Of a DNA stretch of 64,000 nucleotides, positions 35,733 to 44,468 are shown one piece after another. The notes under the pieces were generated by a model that saw only the letters and a list, made by a program, of their open reading frames with translations, searched no databases and was not told the origin of the DNA. The DNA is from Paracoccus versutus (GTDB lineage: Bacteria; Pseudomonadota; Alphaproteobacteria; Rhodobacterales; Rhodobacteraceae), in the NCBI RefSeq assembly GCF_000763885.1, contig NZ_JRKO01000017.1, positions 36,344-100,343 of the forward strand, written 5' to 3'. Position 1 is the first letter of the stretch, and every line of letters starts with the position of its first letter. The translations under genes and the position numbers were made by a program.

Positions 35733-36536
35733 TCAGGACACCGCCAGCCCCTCGGTCGAGGCGAAGAACATCGCCTGGCTGACGGCCGAGCGCACCTGTT
35801 CCTCGGAATAGGGCTTGGAAATCAGGAAGGCCGGCTCGGGCCGGTCGCCGGTCAGCAGCCACTCGGGGAAGGCGGTGATGAAGATCACCGGGATGTCGCC
35901 CATGCTGGCAAGCAGCTCGTTCACCGCCTCGATCCCGGACGAGCCGTCGGCCAGCTGGATATCGGCCAGGATCAGGTCCGGGCGGCTTTGATGCGCCAGG
36001 TCGACGGCGGCGGCATGGGTGCGGGCGATGCCGGTGACATCGTGGCCCATGGCCTGCACGATGCCCTTCAGGTCCATGGCGATGATGGTCTCGTCCTCGA
36101 TCACCATGATTTTGCCGGTCAGCGACTGGCCCATCTCGTTCAGGGCGATCTGCACCAGCTCCTCGGCCTCGGGCTGCGGGCATTGCATGATCTGCGCGAT
36201 CTGGTCGTAGCGCAGTTCCTCGATGGTGCGCAAAAGCAGCGCCTCGCGCGAATTGGGGGTCAGGCCGCGCAGATGCGCCTGGGCGCGGGCCTCGCGCGGG
36301 GTCTGCGCCTCCAACTCGACCGGCTGGCCCGAGCTTTGCCAGATGGCGTGGAAGGTGCGGAACAGCCCGATGCGGGTGTCCTCGCCATCCATCAGGCTGC
36401 GATCGGTCAGGATCGCCTCCAGCGTGGCGGCGGCGTAATTGTCGCCGGCGGTCTGGCTGCCGGTCAGCGCGCGCGCATAGCGACGCAGATAGGGCAGTTC
36501 CCGGCTGATGGACTGGGCAAGATCCGCTGCGGTCAT
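35733..36536 (-). CDS. phyR: Response regulator PhyR, anti-anti-sigma factor of the general stress response
   Basis: 267 aa. The N-terminal sigma-like domain (about 1-135) has the EcfG-mimicking region SREALLLRTIEELRYDQIAQIM, here cited as a landmark. The receiver domain (about 142-260) has Asp192 as phosphoacceptor, FITAFPEWLLTG and Lys241 in SKPY. When phosphorylated it binds NepR and frees EcfG. It is divergent from nepR-ecfG, the standard arrangement. The ATG at 36536 gives the usual N-terminus. Confidence 0.95.
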   Translation of the reverse strand: MTAADLAQSISRELPYLRRYARALTGSQTAGDNYAAATLEAILTDRSLMDGEDTRIGLFRTFHAIWQSSGQPVELEAQTPREARAQAHLRGLTPNSREALLLRTIEELRYDQIAQIMQCPQPEAEELVQIALNEMGQSLTGKIMVIEDETIIAMDLKGIVQAMGHDVTGIARTHAAAVDLAHQSRPDLILADIQLADGSSGIEAVNELLASMGDIPVIFITAFPEWLLTGDRPEPAFLISKPYSEEQVRSAVSQAMFFASTEGLAVS

Positions 36537-36564
36537 GTCTACCTCGAAAAAAGCGTCGTGTGTC

Positions 36565-36590
36565 GGAACCTGATCGGATAGGTAACGGTT
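36565..36590 (+). promoter_or_regulatory. EcfG-type promoter of nepR-ecfG
   Basis: GGAAC (36565-36569), a 16-base spacer and CGGTT (36586-36590) match the GGAAC-N16/17-CGTT consensus of EcfG sigma factors closely. It lies 39 bp before the nepR ATG, implying autoactivation. No such site was found facing phyR. Confidence 0.65.
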
Positions 36591-36629
36591 AGGCAAGGTG
36601 CGCACAAGATTACCGGGAATAACTAAAAA

Positions 36630-36776
36630 ATGAATACCAGGCGTGAGGAACGCAGGCGAGCAGCCATAGAAAAGCAGATCGACGAGAATCTGCGCCGCGT
36701 CTATGAGCAGGACGCGACGCAGCAGATACCCGACAGGTTCCTGCAACTGCTCGACAAATTGCGCGAGCAGGAGTGA
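36630..36776 (+). CDS. nepR: Anti-sigma factor NepR
   Basis: A 48-aa protein too short for many gene callers. Its core IDENLRRVYEQDATQQIPDR followed by FLQLLDKL matches the NepR signature (I-x3-LR-x2-Y ... IPDRF-x2-LL-x2-L). It binds EcfG under non-stress conditions and PhyR-P under stress. The position between phyR and ecfG and the four-base overlap zone with the ecfG leader confirm it. Its ribosome site is weak, only GGGAA eleven bases before the ATG. Confidence 0.92.
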   Translation: MNTRREERRRAAIEKQIDENLRRVYEQDATQQIPDRFLQLLDKLREQE

Positions 36777-36781
36777 ACCGG

Positions 36782-37375
36782 ATGACCGATCGAAAACCGG
36801 CGCGGACGACCCGTTCCCAGGACCATGGCGATCCTCGGGACGAACTGGTCGATCACCTGCCGGCGCTGCGCGCATTCGCGCTGTCGCTGACCCGCGAGGG
36901 GGCCTCGGCCGACGACCTGGTGCAGGACACCATCGTCAAGGCCTGGACGCATATCGACAAGTTCCAGCCCGGCACCAACCTGCGCGCCTGGCTGTTCACC
37001 ATCCTGCGCAACACCTTCTATTCCGCCCGCCGCAAGACCAAGCGCGAGGTCAGCGATTCCGACGGTATCCATGCCGCGCGCCAGGCCACCCGCCCCGAAC
37101 ACGACGGCCGCCTTGCGCTGAACGATTTCCGCGCCGCCTTCGAGCAATTGCCCGACGAACAGCGCGAGGCGCTGATCCTGGTGGGCGCCTCGGGCTTTTC
37201 CTACGAGGAAGCGGCGGCGATGACCGGCGTGGCCGTCGGCACCGTCAAGTCGCGCGCCAATCGCGGCCGGCGCAAGCTGGCCGAGCTTCTGCATCTGGAA
37301 GAGGGCGAGGAGCTGGAGATGACCGACCGGGCCACGCTGGCGGTGATGGCGCAGAACACGCCGATCCTGCGCTGA
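36782..37375 (+). CDS. ecfG: General stress response ECF sigma factor EcfG
   Basis: 197 aa. Region 2 contains DDLVQDTIVKAWTHID and LRAWLFTILRNTFYS; region 4 contains LPDEQREALILVGASGFSYEE and GTVKSRANRGRRKL (landmarks). It directs transcription from GGAAC...CGTT promoters. The ATG at 36782 has AGGAG eight bases upstream, inside the nepR end; a GTG overlapping the nepR stop would leave no spacing and is less likely. Confidence 0.94.
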   Translation: MTDRKPARTTRSQDHGDPRDELVDHLPALRAFALSLTREGASADDLVQDTIVKAWTHIDKFQPGTNLRAWLFTILRNTFYSARRKTKREVSDSDGIHAARQATRPEHDGRLALNDFRAAFEQLPDEQREALILVGASGFSYEEAAAMTGVAVGTVKSRANRGRRKLAELLHLEEGEELEMTDRATLAVMAQNTPILR

Positions 37376-37384
37376 GATGGCGTC

Positions 37385-39166
37385 GTGCTGCGGCGGCTGT
37401 TGGACAAGCTGGAATTCACCAAGGGCCTCGGCTTTCGGCTGGGCGGGCTCTTGTCGGTGGCGATCCTGCCCATCGGGCTGATCTCGGTCATCCAGACGCT
37501 GCACCTGTCGCGCGAATACCAGCGATCCTCGGAAATCGCGCTTCTGGGCCGCACCGCCACCGCCGCCGCCGGGGAAAGGGCGCTGTTGCAAAGCGCGCTC
37601 GGCACCGCCGACGCGCTGGGCCCGGCGGTGCTGGAGACGATGGACCGGCCGCAGGCCTGTTCCGATATCATGCGCGGCCTGGTCCAGCGCACGGTGAACT
37701 TCGTCTATGCCGGCTTCACCCGGCTCGACGGGGTGACGGAATGTTCCTCGGTGCGCGGCGTGCACGACCTTTCCGGCGAATCCGCCTTTCGCCAGTTCAG
37801 CGAAAGCCCCGGCACGCTGGTCACGACCAGCGCCGACGGGCCGGTCACGGGCAAGGCGGTGGTCGTGGTGATCCAGCCGCTTTACCGCGGGGTCGAGCTG
37901 CTGGGCTTCATCGCCGTCTCGATGTCGCACGACCTGCTGCGCTCGACCCATGTCTCGGGGCTGGGGACCGAGGGGGCGCGCATCCTGACCTTCAACAACC
38001 AGGGCGAGGTGATTTCGTCGGACCGCGAGGGCGCGGGCGACATCACCGAGGTGCTGCCGCGCGGCAAGTCGCTGCCCTCGCTTCTGTCGCGCAGCGAGAC
38101 GACCTTCCGCGACATTTCCAACTCGGGCGAGCGGCGGGTGTTCAGCGTCGTGCCGGTGGTGCCCGGCCTCGTCTATGCGCTGGGGTCGTGGAACCGCGCC
38201 GAATCCGGCATCACCGGCATCGACATCACCCGGCGCACGGCGCTGATCCTGCCGCTGATCCTGTGGGCCGCCTCGCTGGCCGTGGCCTATTTCGCGGTCT
38301 ATCGCCTGGTGCTGCGCCATATCCGCGAGCTGCGCAGCCAGATGCGCCGCTTTGCCATCGGCGACCGCTCGGCCCCGCCGCCGGTGCTGGCCGACGCGCC
38401 CGCCGAGATCGAGGACATGAGCCAGACCTTCCACAACATGGCGCGCATCCTGATCCGCGACGAAGAGGCGATGGAGGCCGCGGTCAACGAAAAGACCGTG
38501 CTGCTGAAAGAGGTGCATCACCGGGTCAAGAACAACCTGCAATTGATCGCCTCGATCATCAACATGCAGATCCGGGTGATCGAGCATGACGATGCCCGGC
38601 GCGTGCTGCGTTCGGTGCAGGACCGGGTGGCGTCGCTGGCGACGATCTATCGCAACCTCTACCAGGCCGAGCATCTGGATTCGGTCCAGGCCGACCGGCT
38701 GATCCGCGACATCATCAACCAGATGACCAATGCCTCGGTCGGCCCCGGCGCCGGGCTGCGCATCAACACCCGGCTGGAGCCCCTGGTGCTGATGCCCGAC
38801 CAGGCGGTGCCGCTGAGCCTGCTGGCGACCGAGGCTTTCACCAATGCGCTGAAATATTCCGGCGTTTCCGACCCCGATGCCGAGCCCTGGGTGCGCGTCT
38901 CGCTGCGCGCGGACGGGCCGGGCCATGCGGTGCTGGAGGTCGAGAACTCGATCGGCGCCAGCAGCCTGGCCGAGGGCACCGGCCTTGGCAGCCAGCTGAT
39001 CGAGGCCTTCGCCACCCAGCTGGAAGGCGAGGCCGAGCAGGAGATGGGCGAGGGCCGCTTCCTTCTGCGCCTGCGCTTCCAGGTCGAGAACCTGCACAAG
39101 CGCGAAGGGGCCGAGATGCCGCAGGTGGTGCTGACCTCGGCCGCGCGGCCGGGCTCGCGGCATTAG
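37385..39166 (+). CDS. HisKA_2/HWE-type sensor histidine kinase, probable PhyR kinase
   Basis: 593 aa with a GTG start. One membrane segment lies near residues 18-38 and a second near 283-305, enclosing a periplasmic sensor domain with three or so Cys. A HAMP-like linker follows, then the H box EVHHRVKNNLQLIASI with His378, and a C-terminal ATPase domain with NALKYS and GTGLGSQLI. PhyK-type kinases of this family phosphorylate PhyR. It is probably co-transcribed with ecfG, 9 bp upstream. The signal sensed is unknown. Confidence 0.85.
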   Translation: MLRRLLDKLEFTKGLGFRLGGLLSVAILPIGLISVIQTLHLSREYQRSSEIALLGRTATAAAGERALLQSALGTADALGPAVLETMDRPQACSDIMRGLVQRTVNFVYAGFTRLDGVTECSSVRGVHDLSGESAFRQFSESPGTLVTTSADGPVTGKAVVVVIQPLYRGVELLGFIAVSMSHDLLRSTHVSGLGTEGARILTFNNQGEVISSDREGAGDITEVLPRGKSLPSLLSRSETTFRDISNSGERRVFSVVPVVPGLVYALGSWNRAESGITGIDITRRTALILPLILWAASLAVAYFAVYRLVLRHIRELRSQMRRFAIGDRSAPPPVLADAPAEIEDMSQTFHNMARILIRDEEAMEAAVNEKTVLLKEVHHRVKNNLQLIASIINMQIRVIEHDDARRVLRSVQDRVASLATIYRNLYQAEHLDSVQADRLIRDIINQMTNASVGPGAGLRINTRLEPLVLMPDQAVPLSLLATEAFTNALKYSGVSDPDAEPWVRVSLRADGPGHAVLEVENSIGASSLAEGTGLGSQLIEAFATQLEGEAEQEMGEGRFLLRLRFQVENLHKREGAEMPQVVLTSAARPGSRH

Positions 39167-39327
39167 CAGGTTGCTGAAAAAGTCCTTGCGACAGGACAGC
39201 GCGGGCGGGGAACCGGGAAATCCGCTTCAAATTTGCCGAAAACACCCCATTTTCGGGCTGATATCAGCTGGATCCAGAACGATTTCCGCTGCGTCCCTCT
39301 CAAAATCCCTTTTCAGCAGCCTGTTAG
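39164..39327. mobile_element. MITE-like element or IS remnant with terminal inverted repeats
   Basis: The left end 39164-39184 (around AGGTTGCTGAAAAAG) and the right end 39307-39327 (around CTTTTCAGCAGCCTG) are inverted copies matching at about 16 of 21 positions. The interior, about 120 bp, has no ORF and is richer in A/T than its surroundings. The left end overlaps the kinase stop codon. Such TTTTTCAGCA ends resemble known IS families, but I cannot name one. The remaining gap to 39538 shows nothing recognisable beyond the GAAGGA site of the next gene. Confidence 0.5.
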
Positions 39328-39538
39328 AAGAGGCGGTTCGCTTCCCGGTGGCATCGGTCCGACCGGCGAAAGCTGGAGGGGCGGCTTTCCCCGGCGCAGG
39401 GCGATCCTTTGGAATCGAGCGGGCGGCAAAGCCTGCCGGCCGACGCTCGGCATTGCTGCGCGGCCTGCCGGCTGCTAGCGTCATGGCTGCGGCGCAGTCG
39501 GCCGATTGCGCCGCCTTGCCATCCGCGAAGGAAACGCC

Positions 39539-40171
39539 ATGCCCGATCCTGTGAACCTGCTGGCCTTTGCCGCCATCTCGCTGGGCATGGTGCTGACGCC
39601 CGGTCCCAACATGATCTATCTCGTCTCGCGCTCGATCTGCCAGGGGCCGCTGGCGGGGCTGATCTCGCTGGGGGGCGTCGCGCTGGGCTTCGTGTTCTAC
39701 ATGCTCTGCGCGGCTTTCGGGATCACGGCCCTGGTCATGGCCGTGCCCTATGCCTATGACGCCCTGCGGCTCGCCGGGGCCGCCTATCTGCTTTACCTGG
39801 CCTGGCAGGCGGTCAGGCCGGGCGGGCGCTCGGCCTTTCAGGTCCGCGACCTGCCCAGGGACAGCGCCCGCAGGCTTTTCGCCATGGGGTTCGTGACCAA
39901 CCTGCTGAACCCAAAGATCGCGGTCATGTACCTGTCCTTGCTGCCGCAGTTCGTGACGCCCGGCCAGGGCAGCGTGCTGGCGCAGTCGCTGGCCCTGGGG
40001 GCCACGCAGATCGCCGTCAGCGTCAGCGTGAACGCGCTCATCGCGCTTGCGGCGGGCAGCGTCGCGGTCTTCCTGGCCGGCCGGCCGTTCTGGCTGGTCG
40101 TGCAGCGCTGGCTGATGGGGACGGTCCTGGCCGGGCTTGCGCTGCGGATGATGGCCGAGACCCGGCGCTGA
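39539..40171 (+). CDS. LysE/RhtB family exporter
   Basis: 210 aa with about six membrane segments. MVLTPGPNMIYLVSRS is the LysE/RhtB N-terminal signature, and GFVTNLLNPKIAVMYLSLLPQF (landmark) is the second. It probably exports an amino acid or homoserine-lactone-like compound. GAAGGA precedes the ATG. The substrate cannot be assigned. A second, distinct LysE protein lies at 48632. Confidence 0.88.
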   Translation: MPDPVNLLAFAAISLGMVLTPGPNMIYLVSRSICQGPLAGLISLGGVALGFVFYMLCAAFGITALVMAVPYAYDALRLAGAAYLLYLAWQAVRPGGRSAFQVRDLPRDSARRLFAMGFVTNLLNPKIAVMYLSLLPQFVTPGQGSVLAQSLALGATQIAVSVSVNALIALAAGSVAVFLAGRPFWLVVQRWLMGTVLAGLALRMMAETRR

Positions 40172-40176
40172 CTCCT

Positions 40177-40569
40177 CTAGTCCTCGCAGCGGCCAGGGCC
40201 GTCCCGATCCCGCTCGTATCGCCGGGCAAGCGGAAACGGCGGCAACCAGGATTCGCGGCGGATGGTCCACAGCTCATAGGTCGGGACCAGCTGGTCCGGG
40301 GCATCCAGCGATCCCAGGTTCACCTCGACCTCATCCCCGCTGCGGGCAAAGACGGACGATCCGCAGCGGGGGCAGAAGAACCGCCCGGCGTAGTCGCGGG
40401 GTTTGCCCTCGATCGTCACCGCGTCCTGCGGAAACACCGCCGAGGCGTGGAAAAGCGCCCCGTGATGCTTGCGGCAGTCCAGGCAATGGCACAGGCCGAC
40501 CCGCCAGGGGCGTCCGGATGCGGTGATTCTGACCTGGCCGCACAGGCAGCCGCCGGTGAAACGGTCCAT
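40177..40569 (-). CDS. GFA/CENP-V domain protein (zinc-binding, substrate unknown)
   Basis: 130 aa. The GFA zinc cysteines are CLCG, CHCLDCRKHHG and CPRCGSSVF. Family members are annotated as glutathione-dependent formaldehyde-activating-like, but most lack that activity; true Gfa in this window is at 9771. It is convergent with the LysE gene, whose stop lies 6 bp away, and 35 bp downstream of the yihY stop on the same strand. Confidence 0.82.
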   Translation of the reverse strand: MDRFTGGCLCGQVRITASGRPWRVGLCHCLDCRKHHGALFHASAVFPQDAVTIEGKPRDYAGRFFCPRCGSSVFARSGDEVEVNLGSLDAPDQLVPTYELWTIRRESWLPPFPLARRYERDRDGPGRCED

Positions 40570-40604
40570 GCCGCGCCTCCTTCAGGATCGGGCGGGCGGG
40601 CGGT

Positions 40605-41483
40605 TCACGATGCCTTGCCCGCGTCCTTTCGCGTCGCCTGCCGCAGCTTCTTGGCGGCGATGAAGCGGCGGCGGCGGGACAGCTCCACGTTGATCAGCGC
40701 CCCCAGCATGACGGTGAAGCCGCCCAGGTAGAACCACATCAGCAGCGCGATCACCGCGCCGATCGAGCCATAGATGCGGTTGTAGCTGTTGAAGCTGGCC
40801 AGGTAGGCCGAAAAGCCATAGGAGGCCGCCGCCCAGGCCAGCGCCGCAAAGACCGAGCCCCAGGTGAAGATCGCCGTGCGCGGCGTCTTCACGTTCGGCC
40901 CATAGCGATAGAGGATGCCGATCACCACCAGCACGATGAAGAAGATCGCCATCCAGGGCAGGGCGCCGATCAGCCAGTTGCGCAGGGGCACGTCGGGCAG
41001 GAAGTTGAAGGCGATGGGCACCACGACGATGGTAAGCAGCCCCAGCGCGATCACCAGCACGATGACCAGCGTCAGCACATAGGCCAGCAGGAAGCCCATG
41101 ACCGTGGAATGCGAGCGCACGCCATAGGCCGCGTTCAGCCCGCGGATCAGCCCGTCCACCCCCGCCCGCGCCGAGACGGTGGCGATGATGAAGGAAATCG
41201 CCGTGGTCCAGCCCAGCTGCGTGCGCCCCGCCGCCACCAGCGCGCTGATCTGGCCATAGATGATGTCCGCGGCGCTTTGCGGGATGAAGCCGTCCGTCGT
41301 ATGGACGTATTGCTCGATCACCTCGGGGTCGTTCCACAGCCCCCATAGCGCAAACAGCGCCGCCATTCCCGGAAAGACCGCGAACATGGCATAGAAGGCC
41401 ACGCCGGCGGCAATCAGGCTCATGTGGATCTTGTCCATCCGCTCGAAGATCGCCAGGACGAACTGCCACCAATCCCTGATCAA
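40605..41483 (-). CDS. YihY/BrkB family inner membrane protein
   Basis: 292 aa with about six membrane segments. LIAAGVAFYAMFAVFPGMAAL and GAVIALLMWFYLGGFTVMLGA (both cited as landmarks) are the YihY/BrkB hallmarks, with a basic C-terminal tail. It was once labelled RNase BN, which is incorrect for this family. The function is unknown. It lies 76 bp downstream of the dnaQ stop on the same strand. Confidence 0.88.
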   Translation of the reverse strand: MIRDWWQFVLAIFERMDKIHMSLIAAGVAFYAMFAVFPGMAALFALWGLWNDPEVIEQYVHTTDGFIPQSAADIIYGQISALVAAGRTQLGWTTAISFIIATVSARAGVDGLIRGLNAAYGVRSHSTVMGFLLAYVLTLVIVLVIALGLLTIVVVPIAFNFLPDVPLRNWLIGALPWMAIFFIVLVVIGILYRYGPNVKTPRTAIFTWGSVFAALAWAAASYGFSAYLASFNSYNRIYGSIGAVIALLMWFYLGGFTVMLGALINVELSRRRRFIAAKKLRQATRKDAGKAS

Positions 41484-41559
41484 GGTTCCCGTCCTTTTCC
41501 GTTTCGGTCGCCGGCCCTGCGGGGAAACCCGCTTCCCCGCGGGAAAGGTTCCGGCCCCT

Positions 41560-42279
41560 CTAGTGGTTCACGTCCCGATAGCGCAGCCAGACCGCCTTTT
41601 CGCCCAGTTTCGCGACGAAGGCGGCATGGGCCTGGGCCTCGGCCTCGGTGATGCGGGGGGCAAGCGGGCGCGGCCTTTGCCCCCTGGGGGCGGCGGCGCC
41701 CTGCGCCCCCGTGCCCGGACCCGAGGCGCCGTGCAGCGGCCCCGTCTCCAGCACCAGTCCCGGCTGGCGGCCGCCGCGCAGCGCCAGGTAGACCTCGGCC
41801 AAAAGCTCGCTGTCCAGCAGCGCGCCGTGCAGCGTGCGGTTCGAGTTGTCGATGCGGAAGCGCCGGCACAGCGCATCGAGCGAGTTCTGCGCGCCGGGGA
41901 ACTGGCTGCGCGCCAGTTCCAGCGTATCGACCGCGCGGCTGAAGGGCATGACCGGAAAGCCGCAAAGCCGCAGCTCGGCGTTCAGGAATTTCATGTCGAA
42001 GCTGGCGTTGTGGATCACCAGCCGGGTGTCCTGGCCGATGAAGGCGGCGAAATCCGCCGCGATCTCGGCGAATTTCGGCTTGTCGCGCAGGAAGTCGTCG
42101 CCGAGGCCATGCACCTCGAACGCCTCCTGCGGCATCGGGCGCTCGGGGTTGATATAGACGTGGAAGGTGCGCCCGGTGGGCAGGTGGTTCATCAGCTCGA
42201 TCGCGCCGATCTCGACGATGCGGTCGCCGGTATCGGGGTCGAAGCCCGTGGTTTCGGTGTCGAGGACGATCTCACGCAT
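41560..42279 (-). CDS. dnaQ: DNA polymerase III epsilon subunit (3'-5' proofreading exonuclease)
   Basis: 239 aa. Exo I is [10 protein letters not shown], Exo II lies in [13 protein letters not shown], and Exo III in LDALCRRF and [14 protein letters not shown] (ExoIII-epsilon His-Asp). It proofreads chromosomal replication. Its ATG overlaps the coaE stop by eight bases. In many alphaproteobacteria aroE-coaE-dnaQ sits right at the origin; here it is about 18 kb away. Confidence 0.95.
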   Translation of the reverse strand: MREIVLDTETTGFDPDTGDRIVEIGAIELMNHLPTGRTFHVYINPERPMPQEAFEVHGLGDDFLRDKPKFAEIAADFAAFIGQDTRLVIHNASFDMKFLNAELRLCGFPVMPFSRAVDTLELARSQFPGAQNSLDALCRRFRIDNSNRTLHGALLDSELLAEVYLALRGGRQPGLVLETGPLHGASGPGTGAQGAAAPRGQRPRPLAPRITEAEAQAHAAFVAKLGEKAVWLRYRDVNH

Positions 42280-42868
42280 GGGGCCGTTCTGCCATGATCC
42301 GGGCGCAGATGTCCATGATCGCCGCCCGCGCGCCGTCCAGCGTGTCCGAGGGGATCAGGAAATCCGCCCGCTTGCGCTTTTCCGCATCCGGCATCTGCCG
42401 CGACAGGATCATCCGGAAATCCGCCTCGGTCATGCCGGGCCGGGCCAGCACCCGCGCCCGTTGCACCTCGGCCGGGGCCGAGACCACCGCCACCCCGTCC
42501 ATCTGGCGCTGGGACCCGCCCTCGAACAGCAGGGGGATGTCCAGCACCACGATGGGCGCGTCCTTGTGCGCGGCGATGAAGCCGGCGCGGTCCTCGGCCA
42601 CCAGCGGATGCACGATGGCCTCCAGCCGGGCAAAGCCCGAGGGGTCGGCGGCCAGCGCCTCGCGCAGCGCGGCGCGGTCGATGCCGCCCTCCCGCAGCAC
42701 GCCGGGAAAGGCGGCGGCCACCGGCGCGACGGCCGCGCCGCCGGGCGCGTAAAGCCGATGCACCGCCGCATCCGCGTCCCAGACCGGATGGCCCAGGTCG
42801 CGAAACATCTGCGCGGCGGTGGATTTCCCCATGCCGATGCCGCCGGTCAGGCCCAGCCGGTAGCTCAT
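42272..42868 (-). CDS. coaE: Dephospho-CoA kinase
   Basis: 198 aa. The P-loop is [13 protein letters not shown], and [14 protein letters not shown] and [11 protein letters not shown] are CoaE motifs. It phosphorylates dephospho-CoA in the last step of coenzyme A synthesis. It overlaps aroE by four bases upstream and dnaQ by eight bases downstream, so the three are one coupled operon. Confidence 0.95.
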   Translation of the reverse strand: MSYRLGLTGGIGMGKSTAAQMFRDLGHPVWDADAAVHRLYAPGGAAVAPVAAAFPGVLREGGIDRAALREALAADPSGFARLEAIVHPLVAEDRAGFIAAHKDAPIVVLDIPLLFEGGSQRQMDGVAVVSAPAEVQRARVLARPGMTEADFRMILSRQMPDAEKRKRADFLIPSDTLDGARAAIMDICARIMAERPHA

Positions 42869-43713
42869 GCCAGCACGATCCGGCGCAATTCGTCGTCGAC
42901 CTCGGGGCGCTGGCCGAACCAGCGCTCGAAGCCGGGCGTGGCCTGGTGCAGCAGCATGCCCAGCCCGTCCACGACCTCGCAGCCGCGCGCCTGCGCCTCG
43001 GCCAGGAACGGCGTCGTCAGCGGCGTATAGACCAGGTCGGTGACCAGCGTGCCCGGCGACAGCGCGTCCAAGGGCACCCGCAGCGGCGGCTTGCCCTCCA
43101 TGCCCATCGAGGTGGCGTTGACCACGGTCATCGCGCCTTCCAGCATGTTGCCGGCCTGCGCCCAGTCATAGACCACGACCTTGGCGCCGAACTCGGACCG
43201 GATCTGTTCGGCCCGGATGCGGGTGCGGTTGGCGATGCGCAGCTCGGGCACCCCGCTTTCCAGCAGCGAGGCGACCACGGCCCGCGCCGCGCCGCCCGCG
43301 CCGATCACCGCCGCCGGGCCCAGGCCGGGGATCCAGTCCGGCGCGTGCTGGCGGATGTTGGCGATGAAGCCGTAGCCGTCGGTATTGTCGGCATGGATCT
43401 TGCCGTCGGCGCGGAAGATCAGCGTGTTCGCCGCCCCGATCAGCGCGGCGCGGTCGGTGACGACATCGGCCAGCGCCAGCACGCTTTCCTTGTGCGGGAT
43501 GGTGACGTTGGCGCCGACGAAGCCCATGTGCGGCATGGCGCGCAGCACCTCGGCCAGATGCTCGGGCATCACCGGCAGCGGCACGTAATGGCCGGCGATG
43601 CCATAGCGCTGCAGCCAATGCCCGTGCAGCCGGGGCGAGCGGGAATGCGCGATGGGCCAGCCGATGACCCCGGCAAGGGGCGCATGCTTGGGGGCGGGCA
43701 AACTGTCAACCAT
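42865..43713 (-). CDS. aroE: Shikimate dehydrogenase
   Basis: 282 aa. GWPIAHSRSPRLH is the substrate-binding opening, NVTIPHKESVLAL carries the catalytic Lys, GAGGAARAVVASLL binds NADP, and NATSMGMEGKPPL follows. It reduces 3-dehydroshikimate in aromatic amino acid synthesis. It is the first gene of aroE-coaE-dnaQ; maf, often upstream of it in relatives, is absent here. Confidence 0.95.
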   Translation of the reverse strand: MVDSLPAPKHAPLAGVIGWPIAHSRSPRLHGHWLQRYGIAGHYVPLPVMPEHLAEVLRAMPHMGFVGANVTIPHKESVLALADVVTDRAALIGAANTLIFRADGKIHADNTDGYGFIANIRQHAPDWIPGLGPAAVIGAGGAARAVVASLLESGVPELRIANRTRIRAEQIRSEFGAKVVVYDWAQAGNMLEGAMTVVNATSMGMEGKPPLRVPLDALSPGTLVTDLVYTPLTTPFLAEAQARGCEVVDGLGMLLHQATPGFERWFGQRPEVDDELRRIVLA

Positions 43714-43868
43714 GGCAGACCTGCGGTGCTTTCTCGGGGGCGTCGCCCCGGCATCGGGATTGATCGAATGTCATGTCACAACTGCTATCGGGCTGCCCTG
43801 GGGTCAAGCCGTATCGCCCTTCGCGGCCTGGGCCATGGCAAGAATGCAACCCCGGCCGGGCGTCGCGT

Positions 43869-44315
43869 TCAGACCACGCTCATCTCGGGCAGGCCGCCCT
43901 CGGCCACCAGATCCTCCAGCGTCAGCGATTCGATCAGCAGCAGATAGGACCAGAACACCTGGCCGAACATGCGGCGCAGCCGGCAGGTCGCCTCGTCCGT
44001 GCAATCCTCGCAGCGCTGATAGGACCGGCGCGACAGGCAGGGCAGCGGCGCGATGGGCCCGTCCACCTGGCGCAGCAATTCGCCGATGGAAATCTCGTTC
44101 GGGCGCTTGATCAGCACATAGCCGCCAGCCCGGCCGCGGCGCGAGCCGACATAGCCGGCATTGCGCAGCTCCAGCATGATATGTTCCAGAAAACGCTTGG
44201 GCGCGCCGGAACGCTGCGCGATCTCTTCGATCGTCAGGGCATTGCCGCCGGCGGCGACCTCATCTGCCAGGGCCATCAGCGCCTTGATGGCATATTTCGT
44301 TTTCTGCGAGATCAT
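43869..44315 (-). CDS. Rrf2 family transcriptional regulator with Fe-S-type cysteines
   Basis: 148 aa. The N-terminal winged helix has KTKYAIKALMALA and SGAPKRFLEHIMLELRNAG as landmarks. The cysteine cluster CLSRRSYQRCEDCTDEATC could bind an iron-sulfur cluster, as in IscR, NsrR and RirA. The ATG at 44315 has AAGGA nine bases upstream. It is divergent from sqdBDC across a 153-bp gap, but its target cannot be told from sequence. No isc/suf genes are nearby, so IscR identity is not supported. Confidence 0.85.
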   Translation of the reverse strand: MISQKTKYAIKALMALADEVAAGGNALTIEEIAQRSGAPKRFLEHIMLELRNAGYVGSRRGRAGGYVLIKRPNEISIGELLRQVDGPIAPLPCLSRRSYQRCEDCTDEATCRLRRMFGQVFWSYLLLIESLTLEDLVAEGGLPEMSVV

Positions 44316-44468
44316 AGGGGAATCCTTAGTGTTCGCCGTCCCGTCATGCAATGATTTCGGCAAGAAATTGCAGGGCGCCCCGCCTTCTGTTCAGGAACCA
44401 TCGCCAAAGCGTCATCGTTTTGTCACATTGACCGCGCATTTCTGCGGGGCAACATCAAGGAGTAGCTC

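Noticed and set aside
40177..40569. Second formaldehyde-activating enzyme
   Set aside because: It has only the generic GFA zinc fold and lacks the longer Gfa-specific sequence; context shows no formaldehyde link.
43869..44315. IscR
   Set aside because: Fe-S-type cysteines are present, but no isc or suf genes are adjacent and the exact family cannot be fixed from sequence alone.
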